This document shows, piece after piece, positions 18,291-29,149 of a stretch of 64,000 nt of DNA. Made by a program: the position numbers and the translations under genes. The notes below the pieces were generated by a model, which worked only from the letters and a program-made list of their open reading frames with translations, had not been told where the DNA came from and did not search any database. This stretch comes from Torulaspora globosa (taxonomy: Eukaryota > Ascomycota > Saccharomycetes > Saccharomycetales > Saccharomycetaceae). Location of the stretch: assembly GCF_014133895.1 (NCBI RefSeq), contig NC_050729.1:930001-994000 (forward strand). The letters run 5' to 3'. Position 1 is the stretch's first letter. Every line of letters begins with the position of its first letter.

Positions 18291-19835
18291 TCAATAATCT
18301 AGGGGACTGATAACATCGGCGGGTATTTCGGTCGATACTCCATTCTGCATGATATTCTCAAGATCTGCTATTTCCTTTACAGCTTCGACAGTGAGATTGG
18401 TGTAAGTATCTGCGCCTATCGCGATGTCGTCTTCAATCCTTATACCAATGTTCCTAAAATGTGGTGGGTAATTGTGCTCATCTGGAACATACACTCCTGG
18501 CTCAATTGTGATTACCTCACCTTCACCCAACGGTGCGTTCCGCGAGATACTAGGAACGTCATGTACATCCAAACCGAGATGATGCCCAATATAGTGCGGG
18601 TAGAGCTTGCTAACATCCCACTTTTGTATGCCGCTGAATCCAACATTTCTGAGCTCCATTTTCATATAATCGATACTTTTTTCGTGAATATCATGTATGG
18701 AGTAGCCGTTCGAAGCTTTGCATAGTTCGATACAGCTCCTCTGTACGTTTAGAACTGCTTCGTAAAGATCCCGTTGAGCCTGTGAGAATTCGCCATTGGC
18801 AGGCCACGTTCTCGAAATATCGGAGCAGTAACCACCAAGCGAACCAGCAGCGTCTACGAGAATCATCTCATCATCATAAACAACGTCATCATTCCTGGTG
18901 TAGTGGATACACAGAGCATTTGACCCAGTTGCGACGACAGGTAGATACGCTGACTTGTCACAGCCGCCAGAGATAAACTTATATTCAAGAAACGCCTGTA
19001 AAGTCCTTTCATTTCGAAATTTCCTTGCGAATGCCTGATTAAATGCTCTACCCGAGATCTGTCCAGCTCTCCTCATCAATCTCAATTCGGCTGACGACTT
19101 GATCTTTCGTAGCTCCGCAACCGATTTGTGGAGTCCCAAAATTCTTTTATGACCGCTCGCTTGTTTGATAACATCATGAATCGTTTGATGCCCATTGAAA
19201 TTATTTTGCGTCGTAAAGAAGGTACTGAATAGTGCTGAGCTGCTGACATTAGTTTTATCCTTCGGTAAATCAAAGTAAAGATTATCATTTCGATTAATGA
19301 TTTTTGCTAGATAAGCAGGCAGTATGGTTGATTCAGCAGCTTCATCTGCATTGAAAATCTCCTTCACGCCATTCACACCAGTCCTAAATCCTTCCCATTG
19401 CTCAGTAAAGGAGTCCTTAGGTGGAACAATCATATGAAAGACAACATCGTTCAAATTATTTGTCGGTTTTTCTAAGACCATGACTGAATCGGGCTCATTC
19501 CAACCGGTCAAATAAAAGAAGTTGGTACTTTGTTGAAATGGGTAGAAGACCGCTCCCGAAGCATATTTGACCTGATTACTGGTGATTATTGCACAACTCT
19601 TGGGGGAAAGGTCTTTTGCCAATTTCATTCTTCGCTCATGATATTCCAGTGCGGTTATACCCGGTGTGAGCTCCCCAGGTTTCAATAAATGCGGCCTGGT
19701 CTCATGCAGAGCCTGTCCAGCTTCCATAGGTTGGCGCCTTCTATTGGATAGATGGCGAATCGGCAGGACTGGGCGACAATGCTGCATCTGCAGCATTGTT
19801 AACAGCTGTTTACTGCTTATGGGAGAGTTCTTCAT
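18291..19835 (-). CDS. ICP55: Mitochondrial intermediate-cleaving aminopeptidase Icp55
   Basis: The protein is 514 residues (511 in S. cerevisiae). It removes one residue, often Tyr, Leu or Phe, from proteins after the matrix processing peptidase has cut them, stabilising them under the N-degron rule. It belongs to the M24B aminopeptidase P family. Metal ligands are visible in LVDAAGSLGGYCSDISR (two Asp), HYIGHHLGLDVHD (His), ITIEPGVYV (Glu) and IRIEDD (Glu). The N-terminus is basic, with MLQMQHCRPVLPIRHLSNRRR, so the ATG at codon 14 could also serve as start. YER078C lies between YER077C and YER079W in S. cerevisiae, as here. Confidence 0.94.
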   Translation of the reverse strand: MKNSPISSKQLLTMLQMQHCRPVLPIRHLSNRRRQPMEAGQALHETRPHLLKPGELTPGITALEYHERRMKLAKDLSPKSCAIITSNQVKYASGAVFYPFQQSTNFFYLTGWNEPDSVMVLEKPTNNLNDVVFHMIVPPKDSFTEQWEGFRTGVNGVKEIFNADEAAESTILPAYLAKIINRNDNLYFDLPKDKTNVSSSALFSTFFTTQNNFNGHQTIHDVIKQASGHKRILGLHKSVAELRKIKSSAELRLMRRAGQISGRAFNQAFARKFRNERTLQAFLEYKFISGGCDKSAYLPVVATGSNALCIHYTRNDDVVYDDEMILVDAAGSLGGYCSDISRTWPANGEFSQAQRDLYEAVLNVQRSCIELCKASNGYSIHDIHEKSIDYMKMELRNVGFSGIQKWDVSKLYPHYIGHHLGLDVHDVPSISRNAPLGEGEVITIEPGVYVPDEHNYPPHFRNIGIRIEDDIAIGADTYTNLTVEAVKEIADLENIMQNGVSTEIPADVISPLDY

Positions 19836-20091
19836 TCTCGCCCTTGAGCCTTATCGTAAGATACTGTGTATGTCGCATTGTTAATAGAGCATAGTAAGCA
19901 ATCTGTGTTCATGCGAGGACGCTCGAATACGTGCCAACAGGCTTTCCATAGCCCGAAGATTCAAAACTTCGCCTGATATTTCGGAGATTAGTACGTAATA
20001 GCTAGAAAAAAAATGCGTCTATCACTTTTCAACGAGACACAATGTCAGAAGCAGAGCAGCGATGATTGCCACTGTTGGGCAAGGTACGTGA

Positions 20092-21873
20092 TCACCATAC
20101 GCTTCTCAAGGATTTCTTCGAGACACTTATCTTTCTGATCTTCTTCGGTGCCTGGAACTCAGGTTCGTTTCTCATATCCATCGTGTCATAGGTGATCGAA
20201 CTGGCTAAGTATTGGTCTAAGTTGATATGCTTCCTTTTTTTCCCTGAGACGGATTCTAGCTCTTTGTCTCGGATATCTAATGATTGAAGGTTGAATGATG
20301 AAGGTAATGAATCCGAAAGGCATTTTCGCAATTGCTGAACTTCTCCAAGCCATCCCTCGATTTGATTCCTTGATTCCGCAAGCACATCAGTAATGCAAGA
20401 ATGCGCCTTTGGGGGACTGTAGCAAAATGACCAAAAGTACTCTCGATTTTGACTGAGCTCACCCTCATTGGGCGTTACTATACCAGGCCAGTCAACGATT
20501 ACAGTAGCGGCGGTTTTCTTACTTGTTTGACTGGCGTCGTTCGTTATCTCGCCATCCGAGATTAGAATTCCGTCTAGGAATAAAACTGATAGGCAAAAGG
20601 CTAAACGGTGTTCAAGTTCGCTATCCGATGCGATGTCACCTAGTATGTGCTTGAAAAATGAGCTTACTGAGGAAGGAAATGTGCGACGGCGAGCGATATA
20701 CCTGTAGCATCTTCTGAGCAACATTAAATCTTTGAAATCGGCTGAATCGAGCTCCAACTGCGAACCATACACACACGTCATACATCCCTCAATTGCTGAG
20801 CCTTTTGCATTTCCATAGCAGACTCCGTGTACACGCTTTCTGCATTTTTTGCAAATTTTAAGCGCCGTTGATTCTTTTGGACAGTCCATACCGCACTCAC
20901 ATAGGATTTCGACCTTCCCTCCGCTGGCAACAGCTTGTGTGGGTTGCAGGTATGGTTGAGAGGACTTCAAAAGATCACCAAGATTGTTGGTGGTCTGGCT
21001 GTTCACCGAATCACCGCAGGTAACTTTCTGATTGGTGCCAGTCTCTGGTCGCGGGTCGATGAGATCAAATGGATCAATAAGGGTGAGATCAGGGCAATCA
21101 TCAACATCACAGTCTGAAGCAGAAAGAACTTTGAGAGAGATTTTGTGGTGTTTTGTATCCAGTGACCCGACTGAAAATGTATCCGGGTCGGTCGAATGTG
21201 GGATCTTAATGACAGCAGGCCTATCGTATGTGGCATCTCTAAAGAGCTGCGGTTGATAATCTGGCGGAGCTCTCTCATTGAACATGAGTCTCAAAGTGAG
21301 GAATTTTTTCTGAGGAAGAGGCTCCAGTGATTGGGTGATAATGATGAACCTCCTCATCAATTGCTGGGCCATTTTTCTTGAATCTAAAAGTGATATGCTA
21401 TCAATTTCCTTATCCTTGTCGCAGCCCACTTTCATATGAAAATTATCGGAGCCGTCATATTCGAACATGAAAGTGTAATTCTCCAGCAGATCTGTGGGAT
21501 CATCCTCGTTCAAGAATATTCCCAAGCTTAGAGCCTTTAGGTACTTCAACTTAATCGACTGGAAAACACCTTTCTCCAGCCAGTTCAGGAGCAAATCTGC
21601 CTCACTAGACTTTCCCCGCACCAGAGTCTTTATCTTAATCGAGTTACTCTGCGATCCGCCCAGTTTTTTGTAGTTCTTCTCGACCTTTTCCGGAACAAAT
21701 CGCTGATCTACAAAGTTTTCGTCAGGGAATAATCCTCTCAGGAAAGCTAAGCAGCCAAAAGACATCGTCAACATGGTTTGAATCAACTTCTGTGACTGCT
21801 CTGTGCTCAGACTTGTCTTCGTCTTGGCAGCCGCATTGGCTGTCTTCGTAGCAAGCATCTGGCGTGTCGACAT
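20092..21873 (-). CDS. HOP1: Meiotic chromosome axis protein Hop1 (HORMA domain)
   Basis: Hop1 coats meiotic chromosome axes with Red1, promotes Spo11 break formation and steers repair to the homologue. Read from 21873 the protein has 593 residues (605 in S. cerevisiae). The HORMA domain spans about 20-250, with TMSFGCLAFLRGLFP and MRRFIIITQSLEPLPQKKF. A zinc-finger region follows at about 320-370 (CECGMDCPK, CKKCRKRVHGVCYG). The closure motif at the very end reads KIRKISVSKKSLRSVW. The frame is open to an ATG at 21996, but those 41 codons match nothing in Hop1 and run through a TATA box, so the internal start MSTRQMLATK is preferred. All regions are intact. Confidence 0.95.
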   Translation of the reverse strand: MSTRQMLATKTANAAAKTKTSLSTEQSQKLIQTMLTMSFGCLAFLRGLFPDENFVDQRFVPEKVEKNYKKLGGSQSNSIKIKTLVRGKSSEADLLLNWLEKGVFQSIKLKYLKALSLGIFLNEDDPTDLLENYTFMFEYDGSDNFHMKVGCDKDKEIDSISLLDSRKMAQQLMRRFIIITQSLEPLPQKKFLTLRLMFNERAPPDYQPQLFRDATYDRPAVIKIPHSTDPDTFSVGSLDTKHHKISLKVLSASDCDVDDCPDLTLIDPFDLIDPRPETGTNQKVTCGDSVNSQTTNNLGDLLKSSQPYLQPTQAVASGGKVEILCECGMDCPKESTALKICKKCRKRVHGVCYGNAKGSAIEGCMTCVYGSQLELDSADFKDLMLLRRCYRYIARRRTFPSSVSSFFKHILGDIASDSELEHRLAFCLSVLFLDGILISDGEITNDASQTSKKTAATVIVDWPGIVTPNEGELSQNREYFWSFCYSPPKAHSCITDVLAESRNQIEGWLGEVQQLRKCLSDSLPSSFNLQSLDIRDKELESVSGKKRKHINLDQYLASSITYDTMDMRNEPEFQAPKKIRKISVSKKSLRSVW

Positions 21874-21935
21874 TCCCAAAACTGGAATATTCACCCTTCT
21901 CTTGCGCTTGTAAGAGACAAACAACAAGAACAAAT

Positions 21936-21962
21936 TAGCCGCTGACGTCCCAACCTTATATA
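21936..21962 (-). promoter_or_regulatory. HOP1 promoter: TATA box and URS1-like site
   Basis: On the HOP1 strand TATATAAG lies at 21962-21955, about 85 bases before the preferred ATG. At 21936-21945 the + strand reads TAGCCGCTGA, one base away from the URS1 core TAGCCGCCGA through which Ume6 controls early meiotic genes in S. cerevisiae. URS1 usually lies upstream of the TATA; here it is downstream, so its activity is uncertain. Confidence 0.5.
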
Positions 21963-22259
21963 GTGTCGATTTCGTGTAACGTGATGTCCACGGCATAGGG
22001 GTCTCCAGATTTTTTACTTTCTTCGTGTAATATGTTCAGCCACACCGGGGAATACGACAACTACTATCAGTACCTATTCGATAAGAAAGGCAGCCAAACT
22101 GCTTCTACAAAAGCCAGCGTTGGCTTATGGAAGTAACCATTGCAATTAAGTATTGCAATTAGACAGCAGATTATTTGGTGTATATCTGTTAATTGTGTTT
22201 TGGTTAAAGGGGCGTAAGCTGACCGTAATATAATAGCAGCGAAATCCGTCATATTGGTC

Positions 22260-22967
22260 ATGGCCGAGTCTACGACTTCACTTGGCTCAAAGGATATTTC
22301 GTCTACAGTATCGCTTTATGAGCCCTCTTCGACGACAGATCTAGTGGACAATCTCTCTACTAGGGCTGTGTATGAATTGGATCCTGAGGAGAGCATCTCG
22401 AGACCCTTGTCTCGAGGCTCTGTTACGTCTGGTGTGTCTATGATGGCCACTAAAGACGGGGTGGAGGGAGAAAAAGTGAAAAGACTGGGCATCCCACAGT
22501 ATTCGTTGAATATTTTGAATTCCATGGCTCACAACCAGTATAAGAAGCTACATCACCCATCACACTCCCATCTGTCATTGACGAAACCGTATTTGAACGG
22601 GGCCACGGAGGCGTCGTCCATCAGTGGCAAGCTGGGCTCATATCCCGATTCGCCCAACGCGCCACCTATGACGCTACGAGAAAAGATGCGCCTTTTGAAC
22701 CATGATAGAAACCTTTCTCCATCCTCGAACAATAATTCTACGGACCAATTGGATGCGGCCTCGTCCAATGCGAATAGTTCTACCGGACGCAATCATGATA
22801 TTTATTCGAACGGCAGCGACGGTAATATGCTTGGCGTCCCCGGTCGCTGCGGTAGCGATATTGAGAGCAATGTAAGCACTGTGGGCGATGATGCATCGTT
22901 TTCCCAGAACATCAGGAATCTGTCGCCTCCTGTGAGCGTACCCGATCTCAGCGGGGAAAAAGTATAG
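22260..22967 (+). CDS. Uncharacterised serine-rich protein, YER079W position
   Basis: The protein is 235 residues, read from the ATG at 22260. It is low-complexity, rich in Ser, Asn and Thr, and likely disordered. The one conserved-looking block is RLGIPQYSLNILNSMAHNQY at about 75-95, followed by a second short helix-like block, MTLREKMRLLNHD. There is no membrane segment or catalytic motif. Identification with YER079W (210 residues, function unknown) rests on its place between ICP55/HOP1 and AIM9 and on its character; I could not align it. It diverges from HOP1 over a 386-base promoter region. Confidence 0.65.
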   Translation: MAESTTSLGSKDISSTVSLYEPSSTTDLVDNLSTRAVYELDPEESISRPLSRGSVTSGVSMMATKDGVEGEKVKRLGIPQYSLNILNSMAHNQYKKLHHPSHSHLSLTKPYLNGATEASSISGKLGSYPDSPNAPPMTLREKMRLLNHDRNLSPSSNNNSTDQLDAASSNANSSTGRNHDIYSNGSDGNMLGVPGRCGSDIESNVSTVGDDASFSQNIRNLSPPVSVPDLSGEKV

Positions 22968-23308
22968 GCGGGTGATGAGTTGCAAATATTGGTTGGCAAT
23001 TTGTAGTCATTGGACTCTGGTAGTCTATGATGGCCAGTCCGAATTATACGCGGATGTGGAATTCGGTTGTGTTTACATAGGTGTTAATAGGCAAAATAAT
23101 GTGCAGTTTAAGCATTCAAGGACTTTTAGACTACCATTTCACTGCAGAAGCACATTTGATAGCGAATGTTTTACTTGTAGCTTGTGTTAATTAGTGTCGC
23201 AATACAGATATTTTTCAAGCCGAGTAAGGTACTTTTCGCTTCCCTTTGAACCAAGATTGACACTTTGAATAACTTCGATCTGACCAAAGCGTCTTTGTTG
23301 TGGTAGGA

Positions 23309-25168
23309 ATGCTGAGAACAACGAAGGCCTGTGGGAAATTGAGGCCTCTGAGCTCCTCTGTTAATCGAGGAGTCGTAGCTAGTTTAGCTGCCAAAAGATT
23401 CATAAGCGACAAGCCGACCGAGACTTTTACCAAACTATCTGATGAGAACGATCCTCAAAGAAATGCATTCTTCAAGTATTCATGGGGATCATGGTTGAAA
23501 AATGACAAGCTCGAAAAAGAGAGGAGAACAACCAGTTTCTCGATTGAAGGTTTGACTGATGTCTTGAACGACCTCTATAGCCAATCGAAAGAATTGGCGA
23601 AAACCGAGAAAGAAGGTCAGATAAAACCTCCTAGCTACAATGCTAATTTGACTGTGTCCTTGCCTCATAACAGCACCACGAAGAATGTAGGGACCATCGA
23701 TCCCAATGACAAAGTTAGAATCACAAGTATGGCTAGCATCCATGAGGGTAAGCATCATCGGATCTACAAGGTCGAGACTAACCTTGGTAAGGCATTTGTG
23801 CTCAGAATTCCATACGCGTTGGACAGCGAGAATTCCATTGCTTTTAGGCTCAAAAGCGAGGTCGCAACTCTTGATTTTGCTGATCTGAAATTGGGAATTA
23901 AAGTACCAAAGGTGTTTTGTTACGGTATCAACTCTTTGAACCCTGTTCGACAGCCGTTTATTCTGCAGGAGTATATTGATGGCCACCTCTTGATGAGAGA
24001 TTGGAACCCGCTTGCTGAAAACTCTGAAAGCGACGAACCAGATCCTGCTCTTAAGAATGTCATCGAAAAAATTGCCGACTTTCAGAAAAAACTGCTTTCT
24101 ATAGAATTCAACGAGTTCGGTTCTCTATATTTTGCCAAGGATTATGCCGAGTCTGAGCGGCCAGCTTATGAGGGAGAGGCGAATCCTGATCTGCAAAACA
24201 GATGGAGAATTGGTCCTACGGCAGAGCGCTGCTTTTGGAGATACAAATCTGCTCTTAACTTCAATGAGCAGCGCAAGTTTCTCGGGCCCTGGTCTATAAA
24301 TAGGCCGATGGACATTATTAAAGACACTGGTTTAATCGAAACTGAGAATGCCAAAGCAAGGCTAGCTTTGAAGCAAGCTCAAGCATCTCCTGAAGCAGTA
24401 GAGGAAAGCATACTGAAGGAGCAAGCCGATACTTTCACCAACTTGTCCAAAGTGGGTCCTCATTTATTCAATAGCCAACTCACAGCTATTCCAAACCTTG
24501 GCGACCTTCTGAAACCTAGATTGCATCACCCAGACCTAGACCCTTTGAACGTTATTATAGCCGCTGGTGAAGAGAAGACACCCTATCTTTTAGATTTCGA
24601 AGGCTCCTCTATCAAGCCATTCATCATCCAGAACGCCCCGCAATTTGTAGCTTATGATGGCTTGAAGGTTTACAACTTGAAAGAAGACGTTCCAGACTAC
24701 GAGAAGCTATCCGAGCCGGAAAAGGCGCAATACGACTTCATGTTCAAGAGGACCCGCAATCAGTACTTATGGGAGGCTGCCTTGAACAGCGGCGTACCTA
24801 AATTGATTTCCGCCGTTGCGCCGCCTGTGAAGTTGCTCAGGAGCCCATATATTGCGGCTGTTGAGAGAAAAGTTGACGAAGAATATCTGCTGATCGATGA
24901 AGCTTTGATTCAGCTGCAGGAAGTATGGGAAGTACTTGCCAAAAACGGTCTTGTCAGTAGTGGCAAATACCCTATTCACTTCACAAAGGAGCAAATTGAG
25001 AAGCACGCTAAGCAGTTGACTGCATTCCATGAGAGGCTTGTTGCAACTCCTTTCGCTGCTACGCGCGGTTGGGTCCCACAGGATATGTTTGACAACCTGG
25101 CGAAATCTGGGATCCTGATCAAGGATGAAAATGGAGATCACTACATCAAACAGCAGGGGACTGTCTGA
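23309..25168 (+). CDS. AIM9: Mitochondrial kinase-like protein Aim9
   Basis: The protein is 619 residues (627 in S. cerevisiae). The first 35 residues are basic and hydroxylated ([21 protein letters not shown]), a matrix presequence. The body is an aminoglycoside phosphotransferase/ABC1-like kinase fold. [23 protein letters not shown] nucleotide-loop sequence occurs at about 150, the hinge [12 protein letters not shown] at about 215, the catalytic loop [13 protein letters not shown] at about 408-420, and the metal-binding DFE at about 430. Loss of AIM9 in S. cerevisiae raises the frequency of mitochondrial genome loss; the substrate is unknown. The start is the ATG at 23309, giving a close match in length. 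Confidence 0.92.
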   Translation: MLRTTKACGKLRPLSSSVNRGVVASLAAKRFISDKPTETFTKLSDENDPQRNAFFKYSWGSWLKNDKLEKERRTTSFSIEGLTDVLNDLYSQSKELAKTEKEGQIKPPSYNANLTVSLPHNSTTKNVGTIDPNDKVRITSMASIHEGKHHRIYKVETNLGKAFVLRIPYALDSENSIAFRLKSEVATLDFADLKLGIKVPKVFCYGINSLNPVRQPFILQEYIDGHLLMRDWNPLAENSESDEPDPALKNVIEKIADFQKKLLSIEFNEFGSLYFAKDYAESERPAYEGEANPDLQNRWRIGPTAERCFWRYKSALNFNEQRKFLGPWSINRPMDIIKDTGLIETENAKARLALKQAQASPEAVEESILKEQADTFTNLSKVGPHLFNSQLTAIPNLGDLLKPRLHHPDLDPLNVIIAAGEEKTPYLLDFEGSSIKPFIIQNAPQFVAYDGLKVYNLKEDVPDYEKLSEPEKAQYDFMFKRTRNQYLWEAALNSGVPKLISAVAPPVKLLRSPYIAAVERKVDEEYLLIDEALIQLQEVWEVLAKNGLVSSGKYPIHFTKEQIEKHAKQLTAFHERLVATPFAATRGWVPQDMFDNLAKSGILIKDENGDHYIKQQGTV

Positions 25169-25250
25169 ATTTCTCAATAGTTATATATCGCCACATAGCG
25201 AGCATTTTAAAAACTGCCTTTCTCTCTTTTTAACTAATACAGGGACTTTT

Positions 25251-25256
25251 GGCGGC
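25251..25256 (+). promoter_or_regulatory. URS1-like GGCGGC core before the SPO22 relic
   Basis: TTTGGCGGCAAG lies 80-85 bases before the relic's ATG at 25336. GGCGGC is the invariant centre of the meiotic URS1 element (TCGGCGGCT), but the flanks do not match fully. It could be a remnant of the SPO22 meiotic promoter. Confidence 0.3.
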
Positions 25257-25335
25257 AAGTCTAGGAGGTTCGTAACGAGAACACAAAATCAACAACAAAA
25301 CAATAAATGTATCACTTCGAGTAGAAAGGGTTGAA

Positions 25336-26715
25336 ATGGAAGAAGTTAATCCGGCGTTGAGGACCACCATCACGGAGCTTTATAGTATTTAAGATCAAAG
25401 ATATCCTTTGCACTGGATGCCACCTTACCGCATGGACAAGCTCTAACTTTACATGACATATCTATTCGAACAGAGGCTGGGTATCTGAAAGACTATCACA
25501 TTCGGAGATATTCGACGCAGGCAATGATGGTAAAGAGATTGAAAACAAGATAGAAGTTCTATCGTCAATCAACACAGCTACCTGGGATGTGCCTGAGTGC
25601 CAGAAGTACATCGATTTATTGCAAAATACATATCCCAAGAAAGCTGAACCGTTTATTTATTTTGGGTGTCAAACTTGTTAAAAAGAAGGACAAATCTGAT
25701 AGCGAAGGGGCCATCGTTGAAATAATCATGAATATGATTAGGTCTGTCGACCTCGTTACCAGCTTTGATGCCGCAATCAGCGCAATCAGCGATTTTGCCA
25801 CCAGGAAAACGAAGAAAGCTATCAACTATCTGGATTACATCTTTTTGAACAAACTGAACCCCCCAGAGACATCAACGGGTGGCTTGGTGGCTTGATAGAA
25901 CCATAATTACAAGATTTTTTATCACTACACAAGCAAAAACTATCACTGAGTGCGAGAAATTGGATAGCTTGAACGATTTTTATGGTTCAATGGAAAGAAG
26001 GATCGTGCAAGAACCTTCAACGCAGACCCTTTCCAGCATTATTACCTTATAACGGAACTCGGGAAAAATGCAGGAAAAAGGTGGTAACTACAAGCTGGCG
26101 TTGAATAATGTGCTAAGTGAAAATGATGAAGATAAGGCCAAAATTCAGAGGGCACTGCAGATTGTTTATGCCAAAATCGATGAGTTTTGTGAAGCAGAGG
26201 AAACTCATCACAAGATAGAGAATCGCCTTTGAGCAAGCTGTTGATGCTGAAAGTTCATCTTAATGCTCAAGACGAAGCAAAAGCACCCGTGTGTCTAGAG
26301 AAGATCAATAACTCTGAGCACGAAAATGTCGTAGACGTGTTCATTTTGGCTGCTGTCGAGTGCAAGAGGTGTTCCACTTTAGCGATACGCGGGATACTAA
26401 TGTTATTTGAAATGCTTGAAGACTTGCAAATCGCCGAGAAAAGTTGCTGCAATTTCTCTTTCTCAGCCGCATGCCTCTTGAGATACACGGTGCAAACGAT
26501 CGTAAAGGCGGCAGAAGATAACGCGCAGGAAGTATTAAGAAAGCATCTTGACACTTTGAGTGGCCTACTCAAGGATGGTGTGTCTTTGTTAGAAAGATCT
26601 AATTTAGAACAAATGAAAAGCAAATGAAAAGAAGGAGCATAGAATGTCGAAATAATATCTATTGATGAAGTTGAAAGGTTCGCTTCTACGTCATACAATA
26701 TAGCTCTTCAATGTA
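25336..26715 (+). pseudogene. SPO22: Decayed SPO22/ZIP4 meiotic crossover gene
   Basis: Protein-like fragments run on one strand in shifting frames. They include ATG 25336 to stop 25390-25392; about 25487-25682; about 25675-25895; about 25897-26052; 26068-26232; 26229-26627; and from about 26645 onward. Fragments read as helical TPR-like sequence, for example NYKLALNNVLSENDEDKAK, VAQ-free leucine/alanine helices at 26229-26627, and VERFASTSYNIALQC at about 26655-26710, a block reminiscent of the SPO22/ZIP4 family. Zip4 is the TPR scaffold of the ZMM group that directs crossovers with synaptonemal complex assembly. The place (HOP1/AIM9 on one side, SER33 on the other) and orientation match YIL073C. 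About 1.4 kb remains of an expected 2.9 kb. The family call is from pattern and synteny, not an alignment. Confidence 0.65.
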
Positions 26716-27350
26716 GAAAGAGGCATAACGAGGACCATCCGGAGTTTGCTGCTTTGGCGCAGGAGATCAACCAGATATACAACCGTGAGCGTGCCAAAAT
26801 TCGAGAGAAAAGCGCTTTGAAAAATTACAATGATCCAATATTGTTTCACTGCTCGGATGTCTGGCTCTCCATGCGATACGCGCAATTGAATATAATGCTT
26901 ACAGGCCATCGGCGCTAATACCGAAGTCTTCCATGGAATCACTATCGAAGCTGGGCGACTTTTGCCTGAAAGCGCTGAAGCATACCTACACACTCTACAA
27001 GAGAAAGATGCTGCCGTTGGACTGGATTACATTGTTCCGAACCCTTACCATCTGCAACACCATTCTCTACTGTCTATGCCACTGGAGCATCGATTTTGTT
27101 GAAAGCAAAATCGAAATGCAACAATGTGCCGAAATCCTACAACATTTCGGAGAGAAGTGGGGTCTTCACCAAGAAATGCGCCGTTGTGTTCCAAAACATC
27201 AGCACCACTATTCTCGACATCTGTCTCAGCTCCGGACAGGCCCCCAATATGGAGAAGCTCAGGAGAGAACTATTCGGGACTAGTGACGAGTACCAGGAGA
27301 TCATAGACGAGAACAATGTGGATGTCTCCTGGATGGATAAACGAGCATGA
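26716..27350 (+). pseudogene. Relic of a fungal zinc-cluster transcription factor, 3' part
   Basis: From about 26716 the sequence resembles the C-terminal half of fungal Zn2Cys6 regulators: FAALAQEINQIYNRER, then FHCSDVWLSMRYAQLNIML, a frameshift, YRPSALIPKSSMESL, LYKRKMLPLDWITLFRTLT, another frameshift, then FTKKCAVVFQNISTTILD and an acidic end with TGA at 27348-27350. The first shift is at about 26900 (a T missing in CTTACAGG) and the second in the GGGG at 27159-27162. No zinc-cluster DNA-binding region is present upstream. It is joined in the same frame to the end of the SPO22 relic. Both shifts are single bases in short runs, so sequencing error could explain them individually; the missing 5' half it could not. 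Confidence 0.55.
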
Positions 27351-27588
27351 ACAAGATAACGAAACTCGACTCTTAAGGGCATAGTCAGGGTGTTCGTTAG
27401 TTTCAAGCTCCAGCATTTACCAAGGGTGCGTACTCATTGACCCGTCACCTGATCGCTCGATAATAGGACCTCTAAATGCATACCGCATTTGCAACCATCG
27501 TACACAGCTGAAAGATGGTGTCTGCTGCACTGTTCCCCGTCACCAGAATGTTCAAATAAAGATTGCTAATCGAGATATCTCGATCTGC

Positions 27589-27758
27589 TTACTAAACGAC
27601 GAGAAATCGACGGAAAAACATTGTTCCGAGCCGCGTGCCTAGAAAAAAGCCTGGAAGATTCGGAAGGACATTACCAATATGCTGTACTGGAAGTTAACAA
27701 AGTCACTCCATATGGCTGCCGCAACCGCTAAAGCTTATTCGTAAACTTCGCTTAGTAA
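27589..27758. promoter_or_regulatory. Two Yap1-type sites upstream of the OYE gene
   Basis: TTACTAA occurs at 27589-27595 and its reverse complement TTAGTAA at 27752-27758, 349 and 186 bases before the OYE ATG. TTACTAA is the Yap1 response element, and old yellow enzyme genes are Yap1 and oxidative-stress targets in S. cerevisiae. The rest of the 593-base gap shows no gene. Confidence 0.5.
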
Positions 27759-27907
27759 CCGTAAGCTCCGCATCAGAGAGGAAGGAGACGGTTGCGTCGA
27801 TTTTCTCACAGCCATGGCTTCGGTGAAATTCTAGCTTCAATTCAGATATAATGGTACGACGAGATTAGTTCTGAGCAAAGGAATCCTGTAATATAACCTG
27901 TCTTTAA

Positions 27908-29137
<1,230 letters not shown>

Positions 29138-29149
29138 AGTGAAACGTAA

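Noticed and set aside
21874..21996. 41-codon N-terminal extension of HOP1
   Set aside because: It covers a TATA box and a URS1-like site, and the Hop1 family starts close to the internal ATG.
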